From JBOFDP01 sp051647125 (GTDB taxonomy: Bacteria > Bacteroidota > Bacteroidia > Chitinophagales > Chitinophagaceae): a stretch of 64,000 bases of DNA. Shown one piece after another: positions 49,725-58,984 of this stretch (position 1 is its first letter; each line of letters starts with the position of its first letter). The notes beneath the pieces were generated by a model, which did no database searches, was not told the origin of the DNA, and saw only the letters and a list, made by a program, of their open reading frames with translations. The position numbers and the translations under genes were made by a program. The stretch spans positions 93,520 to 157,519 of the forward strand of contig JBOFDP010000085.1 in NCBI GenBank assembly GCA_051647125.1, read 5' to 3'.

Positions 49725-50290
49725 ATATTTTTTTCTTGATTATATTTTTTAATAATTTTTGCGGGAATTCCTACCGCTACACAATAATCAGGTATATTTT
49801 TTGTAACAACAGAGTTTGCCCCAATAATAGATCCTTTTCCTATACAGGCTCCAATTATAGACGCATTTTCTCCAATCCAACACCCTTCTCCAATTTCTAC
49901 AAAATTTATTTGTTTTATGGGTTGTTTTGAAATAGGTATATTAGTATTTTCATAAGAATGAAGATTGTCAGAAATATATACTTTATCTGCAATAAGTGCA
50001 TTTTTTCGTATGATAATTTTATTAGTACAATAAATATGATTAAAATGTCCAATTATAGCACCATCTTCTATTTCCAATCGAGGTGTTTTATTATTAGTTA
50101 AAGGCATAGAAGCAAGCCATGTGTAATGTTGGATATAGACATTTTCTCCAATAAAAATATTTTTTGACCCATCTATTCTTAGGGGTTTTATAATTTGGCT
50201 TTTTTTTCCAAAACTACCCATAATTATCTTATAATAAGGATATTTTATAAATATTTTATAAAATCCCCCGATTAATTTATTAATTATCAT
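49706..50290 (-). CDS. Hexapeptide-repeat acyltransferase (LbH fold)
   Basis: The 194-residue protein has a left-handed beta-helix of isoleucine-rich hexapeptides (for example IGENVYIQHYTWLAS, IGEGCWIGENASIIG and IGANSVVTKNI), as in maltose/galactoside O-acetyltransferases. The aspartate/histidine donor region is near the NHIYCTNKI segment. It probably O-acetylates a sugar or polysaccharide precursor. It overlaps the glycosyltransferase upstream by 11 bases and the epimerase downstream by 19. The acceptor cannot be inferred. Confidence 0.82.
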   Translation of the reverse strand: MIINKLIGGFYKIFIKYPYYKIIMGSFGKKSQIIKPLRIDGSKNIFIGENVYIQHYTWLASMPLTNNKTPRLEIEDGAIIGHFNHIYCTNKIIIRKNALIADKVYISDNLHSYENTNIPISKQPIKQINFVEIGEGCWIGENASIIGACIGKGSIIGANSVVTKNIPDYCVAVGIPAKIIKKYNQEKNIWEKIY

Positions 50291-51551
50291 TTATTCGTAA
50301 TTTGTGATCATATAAAAAAACTTGATTTTCTAAAGTTAAATGATTTTGTGCAAATTTAATAAAAGCAACATACTTATCCACTCCTACAATAAGCTTTAAT
50401 AACCAACAACATCCCGTAAAAATTTGATTAAAAGTTTGGATTTTTTTTCGTTTTAATCCTCTAACATGAGTAGTAATTGGGGATTGTTTTGAAATTAATT
50501 TTCTTTTTTTTAAATAATAGTAAAAACTATTTTTTTCTATAGAAAAAGGATTTTTTATCAAATGCCCCTCATCAATTAAATGCCTATAAATTCTTCTATT
50601 TAGTAAAGAAACTACAACTCCATTATCAAAATGATTATAGGTATAAGAAAGGTATAAATATTTTGAAATATTCTCCTTGGATAGATGATCAATATAGGGT
50701 TTGAAAATAATATCTAAATCAGCATAGATTTTTTTAAGAGAATGGTGGAAGAGTTTTCCTTGACTTAATTCCAAATAGTTGTAATTAGAATAATGAACAA
50801 ACTTTACAATATTATGTAATATAGAATCATTAATTCTATTTTTAACCCAAATTTCTTGATTGTCATTAATGTAAAATTCTCTTTCATAAAAATTCCATGG
50901 AGCCACATTACTTCCTAAATCTCTATCTATCAATAATACCTTTCTATCAAAAAACATAGGTACATAGTCTATCCACTTTTGATCTGTTGCGGTAAAGTTT
51001 TTTTCATCAACAAAACATTCATCTTTTAGTATACGAATTAACCAATGTATTAAAGAAATAGATTCGTTACTTTTTTTTAAGGCTAGAAAACCAAGATTAA
51101 AACTTCCTGACCAAAGAAATAGATTTTCCCAAAAATCTCCTGTATAGTTATTTTCTATAGTAAGAATATGTGGCGTTAAAATAATAGAATAATTGTTTAA
51201 TTTCTCAAAAATATCATTGAAATTAGAAAAACAATAAATATCAGGATCTAAATAAATAACTTTTTCATATTCCTTCTGAAAAAAATATTTAAAACAATGT
51301 GGTTTTATGGCTGTACAAAATTCAGTCAGGTTGTATTTAAATGATTGATTTATCCAAGATTCTTCTGAAATATTCAATATATTTTTTGCTATTAATGTAT
51401 CAACACCTAAGGAAGGCGTATCTTTATCTGGAATATCAATAATAAAAATATAAAAATCTATATTAGGATTGTGTTTCTTGAAAGAATCTCTTAAAACATG
51501 TGCAAGACCTAGATAATTCTTTGCAACGATTGTAAAAGTACAATTTTTCAT
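50280..51551 (-). CDS. Glycosyltransferase (GT-A, GT8-like)
   Basis: The 423-residue protein has the start CTFTIVAKNYLGLAHVL and the acidic YLDPDIYCF near 96-104, which contains the DxD-type DPD metal motif. The LWSGSFNLGFLALKK region near 143-157 resembles the 'FN.Gvll.n' segment of GT8-like enzymes. The C-terminal half (about 230-423) is not recognised and is Lys/Tyr-rich. The sugar specificity is unknown. It lies downstream of the methyltransferase gene (about 100 bases) and overlaps the acyltransferase, in the polysaccharide unit. Confidence 0.7.
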   Translation of the reverse strand: MKNCTFTIVAKNYLGLAHVLRDSFKKHNPNIDFYIFIIDIPDKDTPSLGVDTLIAKNILNISEESWINQSFKYNLTEFCTAIKPHCFKYFFQKEYEKVIYLDPDIYCFSNFNDIFEKLNNYSIILTPHILTIENNYTGDFWENLFLWSGSFNLGFLALKKSNESISLIHWLIRILKDECFVDEKNFTATDQKWIDYVPMFFDRKVLLIDRDLGSNVAPWNFYEREFYINDNQEIWVKNRINDSILHNIVKFVHYSNYNYLELSQGKLFHHSLKKIYADLDIIFKPYIDHLSKENISKYLYLSYTYNHFDNGVVVSLLNRRIYRHLIDEGHLIKNPFSIEKNSFYYYLKKRKLISKQSPITTHVRGLKRKKIQTFNQIFTGCCWLLKLIVGVDKYVAFIKFAQNHLTLENQVFLYDHKLRINDN

Positions 51552-51649
51552 TATTAAGGTAGTTTTTTATAAAAAAGAAGAGTATTTTCAAAAGTAATTA
51601 TATAATTTTTTTTATTCATAGATACTAACAAAATGAAATTTATAAAATC

Positions 51650-52288
51650 TTATCGAGAGGTATTTTTCTTAATTACAGAAACAAATTGGGTAAATAAAAT
51701 TTCAGAAAAATATCCAAAACTTAGTATAGATAAAATAGGAGCAATAGGAGATTTTGTTGGGTTTATGCCTTTTTGTTTTATTAATTTGTAATTACATTCC
51801 TTAAAGAGTCTATTGATACTTTTTTTTGTAAAAAATCGGAGATGTGTTCTATCTAAAATTCCAGATTCTGCATATTTAAAATCTTTTTTTAAAATAACTT
51901 GTTTTAGATTTAAATAATAGATAAAATTCGGAATAGAACAAATAATAATACCCTTTTCTGTAAGTAAAGATTTACAGTGTCTTAAAACATCAGCAGGATC
52001 TAATATATGTTCTAAAACATCATTACAAATTATACAATCAAAATAATTTTTAGGAAATAAATGATAACTTTTTGTAAAATCACCTAAAATAAATGTATCA
52101 CAATTTTTAGATGCTTGTTGTTCCACATCATTTAAAATATCAGTACCCCAAATATTTCTTTCAGGGGTTTTTAAAGATTTGGCAAAAACCCCAAAGCCAC
52201 ATCCTACATCTAAAATATTTTTAGATGTTTTGGGTACAAAAGATAATACTTCAGTTCGTTGTTGTGAATAATACTTGTTGTCTGGCAT
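51650..52288 (-). CDS. SAM-dependent methyltransferase (class I)
   Basis: The 212-residue protein is a class I methyltransferase. The SAM motif ILDVGCGFGVFAKSL lies near 25-39, the acidic post-strand-2 region is near WGTDI, and FDCIICNDVLEHILDPADVL near 82-101 is typical of UbiG-like methyltransferases. It lacks extra domains. In this context it may methylate a sugar in the surface glycan, but the target is unknown. It is first in the 52288-47695 unit and has an exact -7 box. Confidence 0.85.
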   Translation of the reverse strand: MPDNKYYSQQRTEVLSFVPKTSKNILDVGCGFGVFAKSLKTPERNIWGTDILNDVEQQASKNCDTFILGDFTKSYHLFPKNYFDCIICNDVLEHILDPADVLRHCKSLLTEKGIIICSIPNFIYYLNLKQVILKKDFKYAESGILDRTHLRFFTKKSINRLFKECNYKLIKQKGINPTKSPIAPILSILSFGYFSEILFTQFVSVIKKNTSR

Positions 52289-52309
52289 TTTTTTTAAAAT
52301 TCAATTTTT

Positions 52310-52317
52310 ACAAAGAT
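52310..52317 (-). promoter_or_regulatory. -7 promoter box for the polysaccharide unit
   Basis: Minus-strand TATCTTTG matches TAnnTTTG, 21 bases before the methyltransferase start at 52288. Confidence 0.55.
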
Positions 52318-52396
52318 ATATAAAATCCTTTATTTGAAATTTATAGCTTTTGACCGTAAAGTGGTAGCTTATTAATCATCTTCAAAAAATCCTTTA

Positions 52397-53773
52397 TTAT
52401 TTATAATGCCATAAATTTTTATATTTTTTAAAAATAAAAAATGTGCCAATAAAATTAATTATGCATAATAAGGCATATCCTATAGTCATCCCAATCACAC
52501 CATAAAATTTCCCAAAAAAAATCGTAGAAAAGGTACAAACTATACCTATCGTAATACTTAGTACCATCATAGGTTCTTTTTTATGAGAACGAAGATAAAT
52601 TGCCCAAGAAGCAATAAAGTGATTTAAAAAAGTTGTTAGCATCATAAGTATCATAGGCATATAAGGCAAAAACCGATTACCTAAATTTTTACCATTAAAG
52701 GTAATATTGTAATGTTGGATGAAAAAAATAATTACAAACATTGTAATTAATCCTAATAAAGTGATTGAGGCAGATTGCCACAAAGTACGATTAAATAATA
52801 TATCTAGCGAGGCATAGTTTTTTTTTGCTATTAGTGAAGAATATGTTGGTATTTTTGTAGCTATCCAACTGAAAGAAAATGCTATTAAGGCATTTAAGGC
52901 GGTGAGTGTCATGCCCATTTGTCCAGCAACAACAGCACCTTCAGTTGCAAAAAGAACAGGGTTGAAGAGTTGAATGGTAAAATATCCACTTATCCAACTA
53001 AGTGCAATTTTCCATTGAAAAGGAAAAATTTCGTTACGATAACTTATTTTTTCAGTTATATTTATTTTTTTGATAAAACGGAACAACGGAAGAAATTTTT
53101 TTATAATAAGAATAGCTAAAATAAAAATGGATATTAATTGAGCAATACCCCCAACATAGAGCTTTAATTCAATATAGAAGGCACACCATGTAATCAAAGT
53201 TAAAACTATTTTTTGCACAAAACGCAACTTTGCTACTTCTTTTACTTTGCCAAGTCCTTCAATAAAAGCGATAAAAGGAGAGATTAAAAAATAAAGTGTT
53301 GTGCTAATGCAAAGTAAGATCCATGGGTATTTCCAAACAACAGTGATGTTAGAATGATAATATTTACTAAAAAAAACAAATCCAACAGTTACTAAAACTA
53401 TAAATAGGCCTAGTGCCATTCTTATATACCATTTGATAAGAAAATGTAATAATGATGCCATTCTAGAAAGGCATTTGTCCGATCCTTCATATTGATTTCC
53501 ATTTTGTGTTAGGTGTGCTACCTCATGAGCTACGTACTGAGTGATGATATTATTTAGCCCTAGTTCAAAAAATATTTGAATAGATAAAAGACTAGCAAAA
53601 GTAAAGTAAAATCCTTGTTCTACTCCTGTTAAATAAGTAGCGATAAGAAGCAAAGAAATGATACCACCCAAACTTTGAATAACCTTTCCTAAGGAGGTAT
53701 ATAAAATAGGTTTGTCTATACCGATTGTATATTTTATTTTTTGTATAACTTTATTTGTTATCATGTTTTGCAA
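52397..53773 (-). CDS. Polysaccharide flippase (Wzx/MATE-like)
   Basis: The 458-residue protein has about 12-14 membrane segments and belongs to the MOP superfamily of O-antigen/lipid-linked-oligosaccharide flippases. Features are the N-terminal SLGKVIQSLGGIISLLLIA near 27-45, YVAHEVAHLTQ in the first cytoplasmic loop, and paired helices to the C terminus (YALLCIINFIGTFFIF). Such proteins flip undecaprenyl-linked repeat units across the inner membrane, matching the neighbouring transferases, but the substrate is inferred only from context. It follows the M16-like gene by 14 bases and may be read from the truA side. Confidence 0.78.
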   Translation of the reverse strand: MQNMITNKVIQKIKYTIGIDKPILYTSLGKVIQSLGGIISLLLIATYLTGVEQGFYFTFASLLSIQIFFELGLNNIITQYVAHEVAHLTQNGNQYEGSDKCLSRMASLLHFLIKWYIRMALGLFIVLVTVGFVFFSKYYHSNITVVWKYPWILLCISTTLYFLISPFIAFIEGLGKVKEVAKLRFVQKIVLTLITWCAFYIELKLYVGGIAQLISIFILAILIIKKFLPLFRFIKKINITEKISYRNEIFPFQWKIALSWISGYFTIQLFNPVLFATEGAVVAGQMGMTLTALNALIAFSFSWIATKIPTYSSLIAKKNYASLDILFNRTLWQSASITLLGLITMFVIIFFIQHYNITFNGKNLGNRFLPYMPMILMMLTTFLNHFIASWAIYLRSHKKEPMMVLSITIGIVCTFSTIFFGKFYGVIGMTIGYALLCIINFIGTFFIFKKYKNLWHYK

Positions 53774-53787
53774 ATAAATAGAAATAA

Positions 53788-55071
53788 TTAACTAACGTTT
53801 ACTTCATAAAAGCATTTATTGTTAAAATATTTGTCTGCTAACAAAAATAAATCATTACAAGAGGTTGTTTTTATATTATTTACTAGATCATCAAAAAAAG
53901 AAAGAGGAAGCTCATTAAGAATAAAGCTTTTCCATTTATTCATAATTAGAAAAACATTATCCATATCATTAATAAGCGATCCTATAAGATAGTTTTTAGC
54001 TTCTGTAAGTTCTTCTTCTTGTATTTTAGAGGTATATAGTTTTTTTATTTCTTTATGTATTTCTTCAATTGCTAGTTGAGAAACTTCTTTTTTTACTTCA
54101 GAAGTAATAATAAATGCACTTTGATGGAAATGGTGTTGGATATAACTATAAATACCATAGGTGTATCCTTTTTCTTCACGAATATTTTCCATAAGACGAG
54201 CTCCAAAATAGCCACCAAAGAGTAAGTTTAGAAGTTGTATTTTTGGATAATCAGGATGCCCAATACCAATAAAACTAGTTCCTAAACGAATAGCAATTTG
54301 TGAAGCATTTTTATTATTGATGATATTGATTTTTTGATTTTTTGAAGGTTCTGTTTTATAATAAGGAAAATCTTTTTTTTCTAAAACTTGCCAAGGGAGT
54401 TTTCCAAAATTTTCATTTAGAACAACAAGATAGTTTTGAGGCAAAGCACCACTTAAAAACAATACAGTTTTAGCATTTATATAATATTTTTCATAAAAAG
54501 ACAAAATATCATTTCTTTCTATGCTGTTGAAATCATTGATATTTCCAAATTTTCCATAAGGATGATTTAAACCATATATAGCTTCATTAATTTTTCTATC
54601 AGCAAGAAAATCACTTTTTTGAAGTTGTATTTTTAGTTGTTGTATGCTATTTTCTTGCTGTATTTCAATTTCTTTTTCAATAAAAATACTTTCAGTAAAA
54701 AGTTCGTGCAATAAGACCATGAGTTCTTCAAAATATTCTGATAACCCAGAAATGGTTATGGAGGCAATTTCATAACTACAATGTGTTTTAAAAAAAGCCC
54801 CTCTTTGTTCTAAGTATTCTTCTATTTCTAAGGCTGTTTTTTGTTTGGTTCCGTTGTTTAGTAAACTATTAGTAAACGAAGCTGTGAGTTTTTTCGAATC
54901 AAAACAATTACCCGCAACAAAAGTAAATTCTATTTGAAAAATATTTAATTTTTTATCTTCTAAAAAATAATAAGGTATGCCATTTTTTAATAATTTCTTT
55001 TCATAAATGGGAATAGATATTTGTAGCATGTAAGGTGCTACAAAAGAAGGCATTTGGGTTCTGTCTAACAT
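53788..55071 (-). CDS. M16 peptidase-family protein lacking the HXXEH motif
   Basis: The 427-residue protein has the M16 (insulinase/mitochondrial processing peptidase) fold of two repeated domains. The N-terminal half reads FTFVAGNCFDSKKLTASFTNSLLNNGTK, where active members have HxxEH at the position occupied here by ASFTN. The zinc site is therefore absent, and it probably acts as a non-catalytic subunit, as in the processing peptidase pairs. No catalytic partner is encoded in this window. The C-terminal half has the conserved FGARLMENIREEKGYTYG region. It follows truA by 23 bases, with wzx next. Confidence 0.8.
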   Translation of the reverse strand: MLDRTQMPSFVAPYMLQISIPIYEKKLLKNGIPYYFLEDKKLNIFQIEFTFVAGNCFDSKKLTASFTNSLLNNGTKQKTALEIEEYLEQRGAFFKTHCSYEIASITISGLSEYFEELMVLLHELFTESIFIEKEIEIQQENSIQQLKIQLQKSDFLADRKINEAIYGLNHPYGKFGNINDFNSIERNDILSFYEKYYINAKTVLFLSGALPQNYLVVLNENFGKLPWQVLEKKDFPYYKTEPSKNQKINIINNKNASQIAIRLGTSFIGIGHPDYPKIQLLNLLFGGYFGARLMENIREEKGYTYGIYSYIQHHFHQSAFIITSEVKKEVSQLAIEEIHKEIKKLYTSKIQEEELTEAKNYLIGSLINDMDNVFLIMNKWKSFILNELPLSFFDDLVNNIKTTSCNDLFLLADKYFNNKCFYEVNVS

Positions 55072-55094
55072 ATCTGGGATTTGTAAAATTAATA

Positions 55095-55844
55095 TTATAA
55101 AAATATTTCTTTAGGATATTTTGTATTTAAGAGGAAAAGCCCATGAGAAGGAGCATAAAAATCTGCCTGTGGAGAGATTGGGTTTTGGAATAAATTTTCA
55201 AATTCATTGAAAGAACGTAGATTTCTCGCAACTTTTAGTTGGGTAGATACCAAAGCTTTTACCATACCGCGTAAAAATCTATTGGCAGTTACTTCATAGA
55301 TTAATGTTTTTTGAAGATTATCAAAGCACCACGTACTTTTATAAATTTGACAATCAAAGGTTTTTACCTGTGTATGCTTTTTTGAAAAAGATTGAAAAAA
55401 GTGTTGTTGTAGAATAAATTCTGAGGTTTGTTGTAATAAATTATAACTTATCTTGTAGGGATAATAATAAGAACGTTCTTGCAAAAAAGGATTTTTGTAT
55501 TGATGGATAAAATACTTATAACTTCTTTTTATGGCATCAAATCGACAATGTGCAGTATCTTTTACCGGATGAATATTATTTATTGCAATATCAAAAGGCA
55601 AGAGAGCATTTAGGTTATAAAGTTGTTTTTGGGTAATTATTTTTTTTGTGTCGAAATGAAAAAAGTTTTGATAAGCATGTACTCCAGAGTCTGTACGAGA
55701 GGCTCCAAAAAGAAGAATTTTTTCTTTTAAAAAAGTAGTTAAAACATTTTCCAATAACTCTTGTACAGTAATACCATTAATTTGAATTTGTGATCCAGAA
55801 TAAGCGTATCCCAGATAAGAAACCTCTAAAAAAAATCTACTCAT
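55095..55844 (-). CDS. truA: tRNA pseudouridine synthase A
   Basis: TruA makes pseudouridine at positions 38-40 of tRNA. The 249-residue protein has the N-terminal YLGYAYSGSQIQ near 9-20, the catalytic aspartate in GASRTDSGVHA near 47-57, and RSYKYFIH near 105-112. The late NRFLRGMVKALV near 187-198 is the family signature. Length is normal. It overlaps xseB by eight bases and precedes the M16-like gene by 23. Confidence 0.95.
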   Translation of the reverse strand: MSRFFLEVSYLGYAYSGSQIQINGITVQELLENVLTTFLKEKILLFGASRTDSGVHAYQNFFHFDTKKIITQKQLYNLNALLPFDIAINNIHPVKDTAHCRFDAIKRSYKYFIHQYKNPFLQERSYYYPYKISYNLLQQTSEFILQQHFFQSFSKKHTQVKTFDCQIYKSTWCFDNLQKTLIYEVTANRFLRGMVKALVSTQLKVARNLRSFNEFENLFQNPISPQADFYAPSHGLFLLNTKYPKEIFL

Positions 55845-56058
55845 TATTGTTCTCGTTTTCCCTTAAATTTAACTCGTTTAAAATAGTTTGAACATCTTCT
55901 TCTGTAGAAAAAAGTATGTTTTTACAAATTTGAATAAGTTGGGTTGCTCGTTTTACATTTTCCGAAAGCAGATCTATAGAAATATTTCCAGATTCTATTT
56001 CAGATACAATATTTTGTAATTCTTCAAAAGACTCAGTATAATTTATTTTTTTTACCAT
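55837..56058 (-). CDS. xseB: Exodeoxyribonuclease VII small subunit
   Basis: XseB is the small subunit of exonuclease VII. The 73-residue protein has the family's two-helix arrangement: NYTESFEELQNIVSEIESGN-type first helix near 6-25, then IDLLSENVKRATQLIQ near 28-43, matching 'fE.al.eLe.iv..LE.g...l......y..g..l...c'. It follows xseA by nine bases and overlaps truA by eight, so the exonuclease subunits are coupled. Confidence 0.9.
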   Translation of the reverse strand: MVKKINYTESFEELQNIVSEIESGNISIDLLSENVKRATQLIQICKNILFSTEEDVQTILNELNLRENENNNE

Positions 56059-56067
56059 ATTAAAACA

Positions 56068-57261
56068 TTATGATTTTATTTTTTTTATCAGGCTGATAAT
56101 TTTTCCTCCAGAGAGGTGTGTTTCTATAGTATCAGAGGATTTTATTTTTTGGGTGTTTGTAATTATTTTTCCTTCAAAAAAAGTAAGTGAATATCCCCTT
56201 TTTAAAACATTCTCCGGACTCATATTTGTAAGGTTTTTTTCTAAGAAAAAAAATTCTTTTTTTTGGTTTGAAAAAAAAGAAGTAATATTTTGAAAAAACT
56301 GCTTTACATTTTGTTTTAAAACAAAATGTTCATGTTTTAAAAGTTGTTGTGTAAGTTCTACAATATGTTCTTGTATATTTTGTATAGGGACAGCTACATT
56401 ATGAAATTTTTGTAAAATATATTCTGCCAGTTTTGTTGGGGTTATAGCATCTTCATAAGCCACCATTTCTGCAACAGTTTTATTGGTAGAATGCCCAATA
56501 CCTGTTATGATAGGTAAAGGAAAAGAGGCAATAGTTTTACAGAGTTCATAATTATTATAACAAGATAATCCAATATCACCACCACCACCACGAATAATAG
56601 CTACTACATCAAAATGAGATTGTACCAATTCTATTTTTTTTAATTGTGTTATAATATTTTTAATAGCTTTTTCGCCTTGCAATAAAGAGGGAAATAAATA
56701 GTAAAAAATATTATATTGCCAAGGATTTTTTTCTATTACTTTTAAAAAATCAGCATATCCGTTACTTGTTTCCACAGAAATAATGGCTATCCGTTTTGGA
56801 AGTAAAGGAAAAGAGAGTATTTTGTTTTTATTGAAGAGATTTTCTTGTGTTAGGTTTTGGATAGTTTCTTGTTTTTCTCGCTCTAAATCACCTAGTGTAT
56901 AATTTATATCAATATCTTGTATAGATATAGAAAGCCCATACATACTATCAAAAGAAATTTTACCTAAAAAAAGAATTTTAATACCATTTTTTAAAGGTTC
57001 ATTGAGTAAGTTGATAAAACTTTGGTTAATACGAAGGTAGTCATTTTTCCAAAGAATAGCTTTCAGCTGTGCAATTACTTTTCCATCTTTTTTTTCTACT
57101 AATTCAGGGTAACAATGTCCAGAATGTTTATAATAATTTAGCTTATTCATTTCAGCCTTTATCCAATAAGATTGGCTATATCGCTGAGCAATTGTTTTTC
57201 CAATGCTTTGAGTAACCTCTAAAAGGGAAAATATCGTTTTATCATAGGTTTTTTCTGGCAT
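56068..57261 (-). CDS. xseA: Exodeoxyribonuclease VII large subunit
   Basis: XseA is the catalytic large subunit that digests single-stranded DNA from both ends. The 397-residue protein has an N-terminal OB-like domain (YWIKAEMNKLNYYKHSGHCY near 29-48) and then the catalytic region with RIAIISVETSNGYADF near 157-172 and the conserved VVAIIRGGGGDIGLSCYNNYELC near 220-242. The ITGIGHSTNKTVAE segment follows. The C terminus is helical with an LKRGYSLTF end. It starts the xseAB-truA-M16-wzx run and has a -7 box. Confidence 0.94.
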   Translation of the reverse strand: MPEKTYDKTIFSLLEVTQSIGKTIAQRYSQSYWIKAEMNKLNYYKHSGHCYPELVEKKDGKVIAQLKAILWKNDYLRINQSFINLLNEPLKNGIKILFLGKISFDSMYGLSISIQDIDINYTLGDLEREKQETIQNLTQENLFNKNKILSFPLLPKRIAIISVETSNGYADFLKVIEKNPWQYNIFYYLFPSLLQGEKAIKNIITQLKKIELVQSHFDVVAIIRGGGGDIGLSCYNNYELCKTIASFPLPIITGIGHSTNKTVAEMVAYEDAITPTKLAEYILQKFHNVAVPIQNIQEHIVELTQQLLKHEHFVLKQNVKQFFQNITSFFSNQKKEFFFLEKNLTNMSPENVLKRGYSLTFFEGKIITNTQKIKSSDTIETHLSGGKIISLIKKIKS

Positions 57262-57284
57262 ACAATGACTTTCCTAGAAGTTTG

Positions 57285-57292
57285 CAAAAATA
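57285..57292 (-). promoter_or_regulatory. -7 promoter box for xseA
   Basis: Minus-strand TATTTTTG matches TAnnTTTG, 23 bases before the xseA start at 57261. Confidence 0.5.
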
Positions 57293-57341
57293 TTATAACT
57301 ATCTTTTACACATCAGGCATTATTTTTAAGAGAAGGGTTTT

Positions 57342-58829
57342 TTAATTTCTTAAATTACTCCTTCTTTTACTATATGCAAAATAAATAATTAGTCCTATAA
57401 AAAGCCAAGCTAAAGCGGATAGTTGCGTAACAAAACTTTCAAAAATAATAAGCAATGCACAGGTACTTATTCCTAGTATAGGGATTATCGGAGAAAAAGG
57501 AACCTTGAAAGGACGTGGCATTTCAGGTTTAGTTTTTCTTAAAATAATAACACCGCTACTTGCAATGATAAAAGCCAGAAGAGTACCTACTGTAGTAAGC
57601 CCTCCAACAATACTTCCTGGAACAAAAGCAGCAAACAAACCTACAAAAATAGAAACTACCCAATTACTTTTATATGGGGTTTGAAAACGGCAGTGTATTT
57701 TTCCCATAAATTTGGGAAGAAGTCCATCTTTTGCCATACAAAAAAATATACGAGACTGCCCCATCATCATAACCATAATGACAGAAGTAAAACCAAACAC
57801 AATGGCTACCGTAGTAGCAGAAGCAAGCCATTCATAAGAAGAAGGCATACCCGCTCTTATTGCATAAGAAACAGAAGCTTCTTTTCCTGCTAATACAAAA
57901 TCTTGATAAGGAGCAATACCTGTAAAGACATGTCCAAATAAAATATATAAAAAAGTGCATACCAATAAAGAGCCAATAATTCCTATCGGCATGGCCTTTT
58001 TAGGATTTTTAGTTTCTTGTGCTGAGGTAGACACTACATCAAACCCAATAAAAGCAAAAAATACGATAGAAGCTCCTCGTAGCATTCCTCCCAATCCATG
58101 ATTGAAAAAACTCTGATATTCGTGTACGACATTTCCTTGATTGTTTATAATAGCTGGAGTATTAGGTTCTATAAAATAAGGCATATGGTAGTTTGGATTA
58201 ATAAATTGCCAACCTAAAATAATAAACAATACAACAATACTTATTTTCACTAATACTAATATATTGTTAATTATAGCTGTAGTTCCTATACCTTTTATTA
58301 GCACTAAGGTAAGTATAAAAACAATGAATAGAGCAGGAAGGTTGATAAGTCCATGTATGCCATCAGCAGATATTTCGAAAGGAGAATGTGAGAAAGCATA
58401 AGGCACTTTTGGAAAATGTAAGATTTGTAGCAAATCGTTGATATATTCACTCCAGGCTATAGATACTGTTGCTGCACCTAAAGCATATTCTAAGATTAAT
58501 GCCCATCCTATAACCCAAGCAACCAATTCGCCCATTGTTGTATAGGCATAAGTATAGGCACTACCAGAAATAGGTATCATAGACGAAAGTTCTGCATAAC
58601 ACAAAGCAGAAAAAGCACATGCTAAAGAAGCTATTAAAAAAGAAAGAGTAATAGCATTACCGGCATGACCTCCAGCAGCATCTGCAGTACGTACAAAAAT
58701 GCCAGCTCCTACAATAGCTCCTATGCCTATAGCAATCAGATTAATAGAGGTTAATTGTTTTTTAAGACTTGTGTTGTTTTTTGATTCTTGTATAACCTGC
58801 TCTAATGGCTTTTTTGATAAAATACCCAT
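57342..58829 (-). CDS. APC family amino acid permease
   Basis: The 495-residue protein has about 12-14 membrane segments and belongs to the amino acid-polyamine-organocation family, cationic amino acid transporter type. NLIAIGIGAIVGAGIFV near 29-45 is the conserved TM1 unwound glycine region, and FFAFIGFDVVSTSAQETKNPKKAMP near 258-282 is the TM6/loop signature of CAT permeases. Long external loops lie near 155-175 and 215-235. It imports amino acids with a substrate that cannot be predicted from the sequence. It is a monocistronic gene with an exact -7 box. Confidence 0.9.
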   Translation of the reverse strand: MGILSKKPLEQVIQESKNNTSLKKQLTSINLIAIGIGAIVGAGIFVRTADAAGGHAGNAITLSFLIASLACAFSALCYAELSSMIPISGSAYTYAYTTMGELVAWVIGWALILEYALGAATVSIAWSEYINDLLQILHFPKVPYAFSHSPFEISADGIHGLINLPALFIVFILTLVLIKGIGTTAIINNILVLVKISIVVLFIILGWQFINPNYHMPYFIEPNTPAIINNQGNVVHEYQSFFNHGLGGMLRGASIVFFAFIGFDVVSTSAQETKNPKKAMPIGIIGSLLVCTFLYILFGHVFTGIAPYQDFVLAGKEASVSYAIRAGMPSSYEWLASATTVAIVFGFTSVIMVMMMGQSRIFFCMAKDGLLPKFMGKIHCRFQTPYKSNWVVSIFVGLFAAFVPGSIVGGLTTVGTLLAFIIASSGVIILRKTKPEMPRPFKVPFSPIIPILGISTCALLIIFESFVTQLSALAWLFIGLIIYFAYSKRRSNLRN

Positions 58830-58883
58830 ATGTTTTTATAGTTTAACCTTCTTTATAGATAATAAATAAAGGTTTTAAGTATA

Positions 58884-58891
58884 CAAAAATA
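58884..58891 (-). promoter_or_regulatory. -7 promoter box for the amino acid permease
   Basis: Minus-strand TATTTTTG matches TAnnTTTG, giving an approximately 50-base 5' leader before the start at 58829. Confidence 0.5.
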
Positions 58892-58984
58892 CAAAAAATT
58901 TCTAAAGCAAAGCAGGGACTTTATAAAAAGAAAATGTATTTTTAATTAATGCCTAATACAATTACAGATGTGAAAAAGATAATT

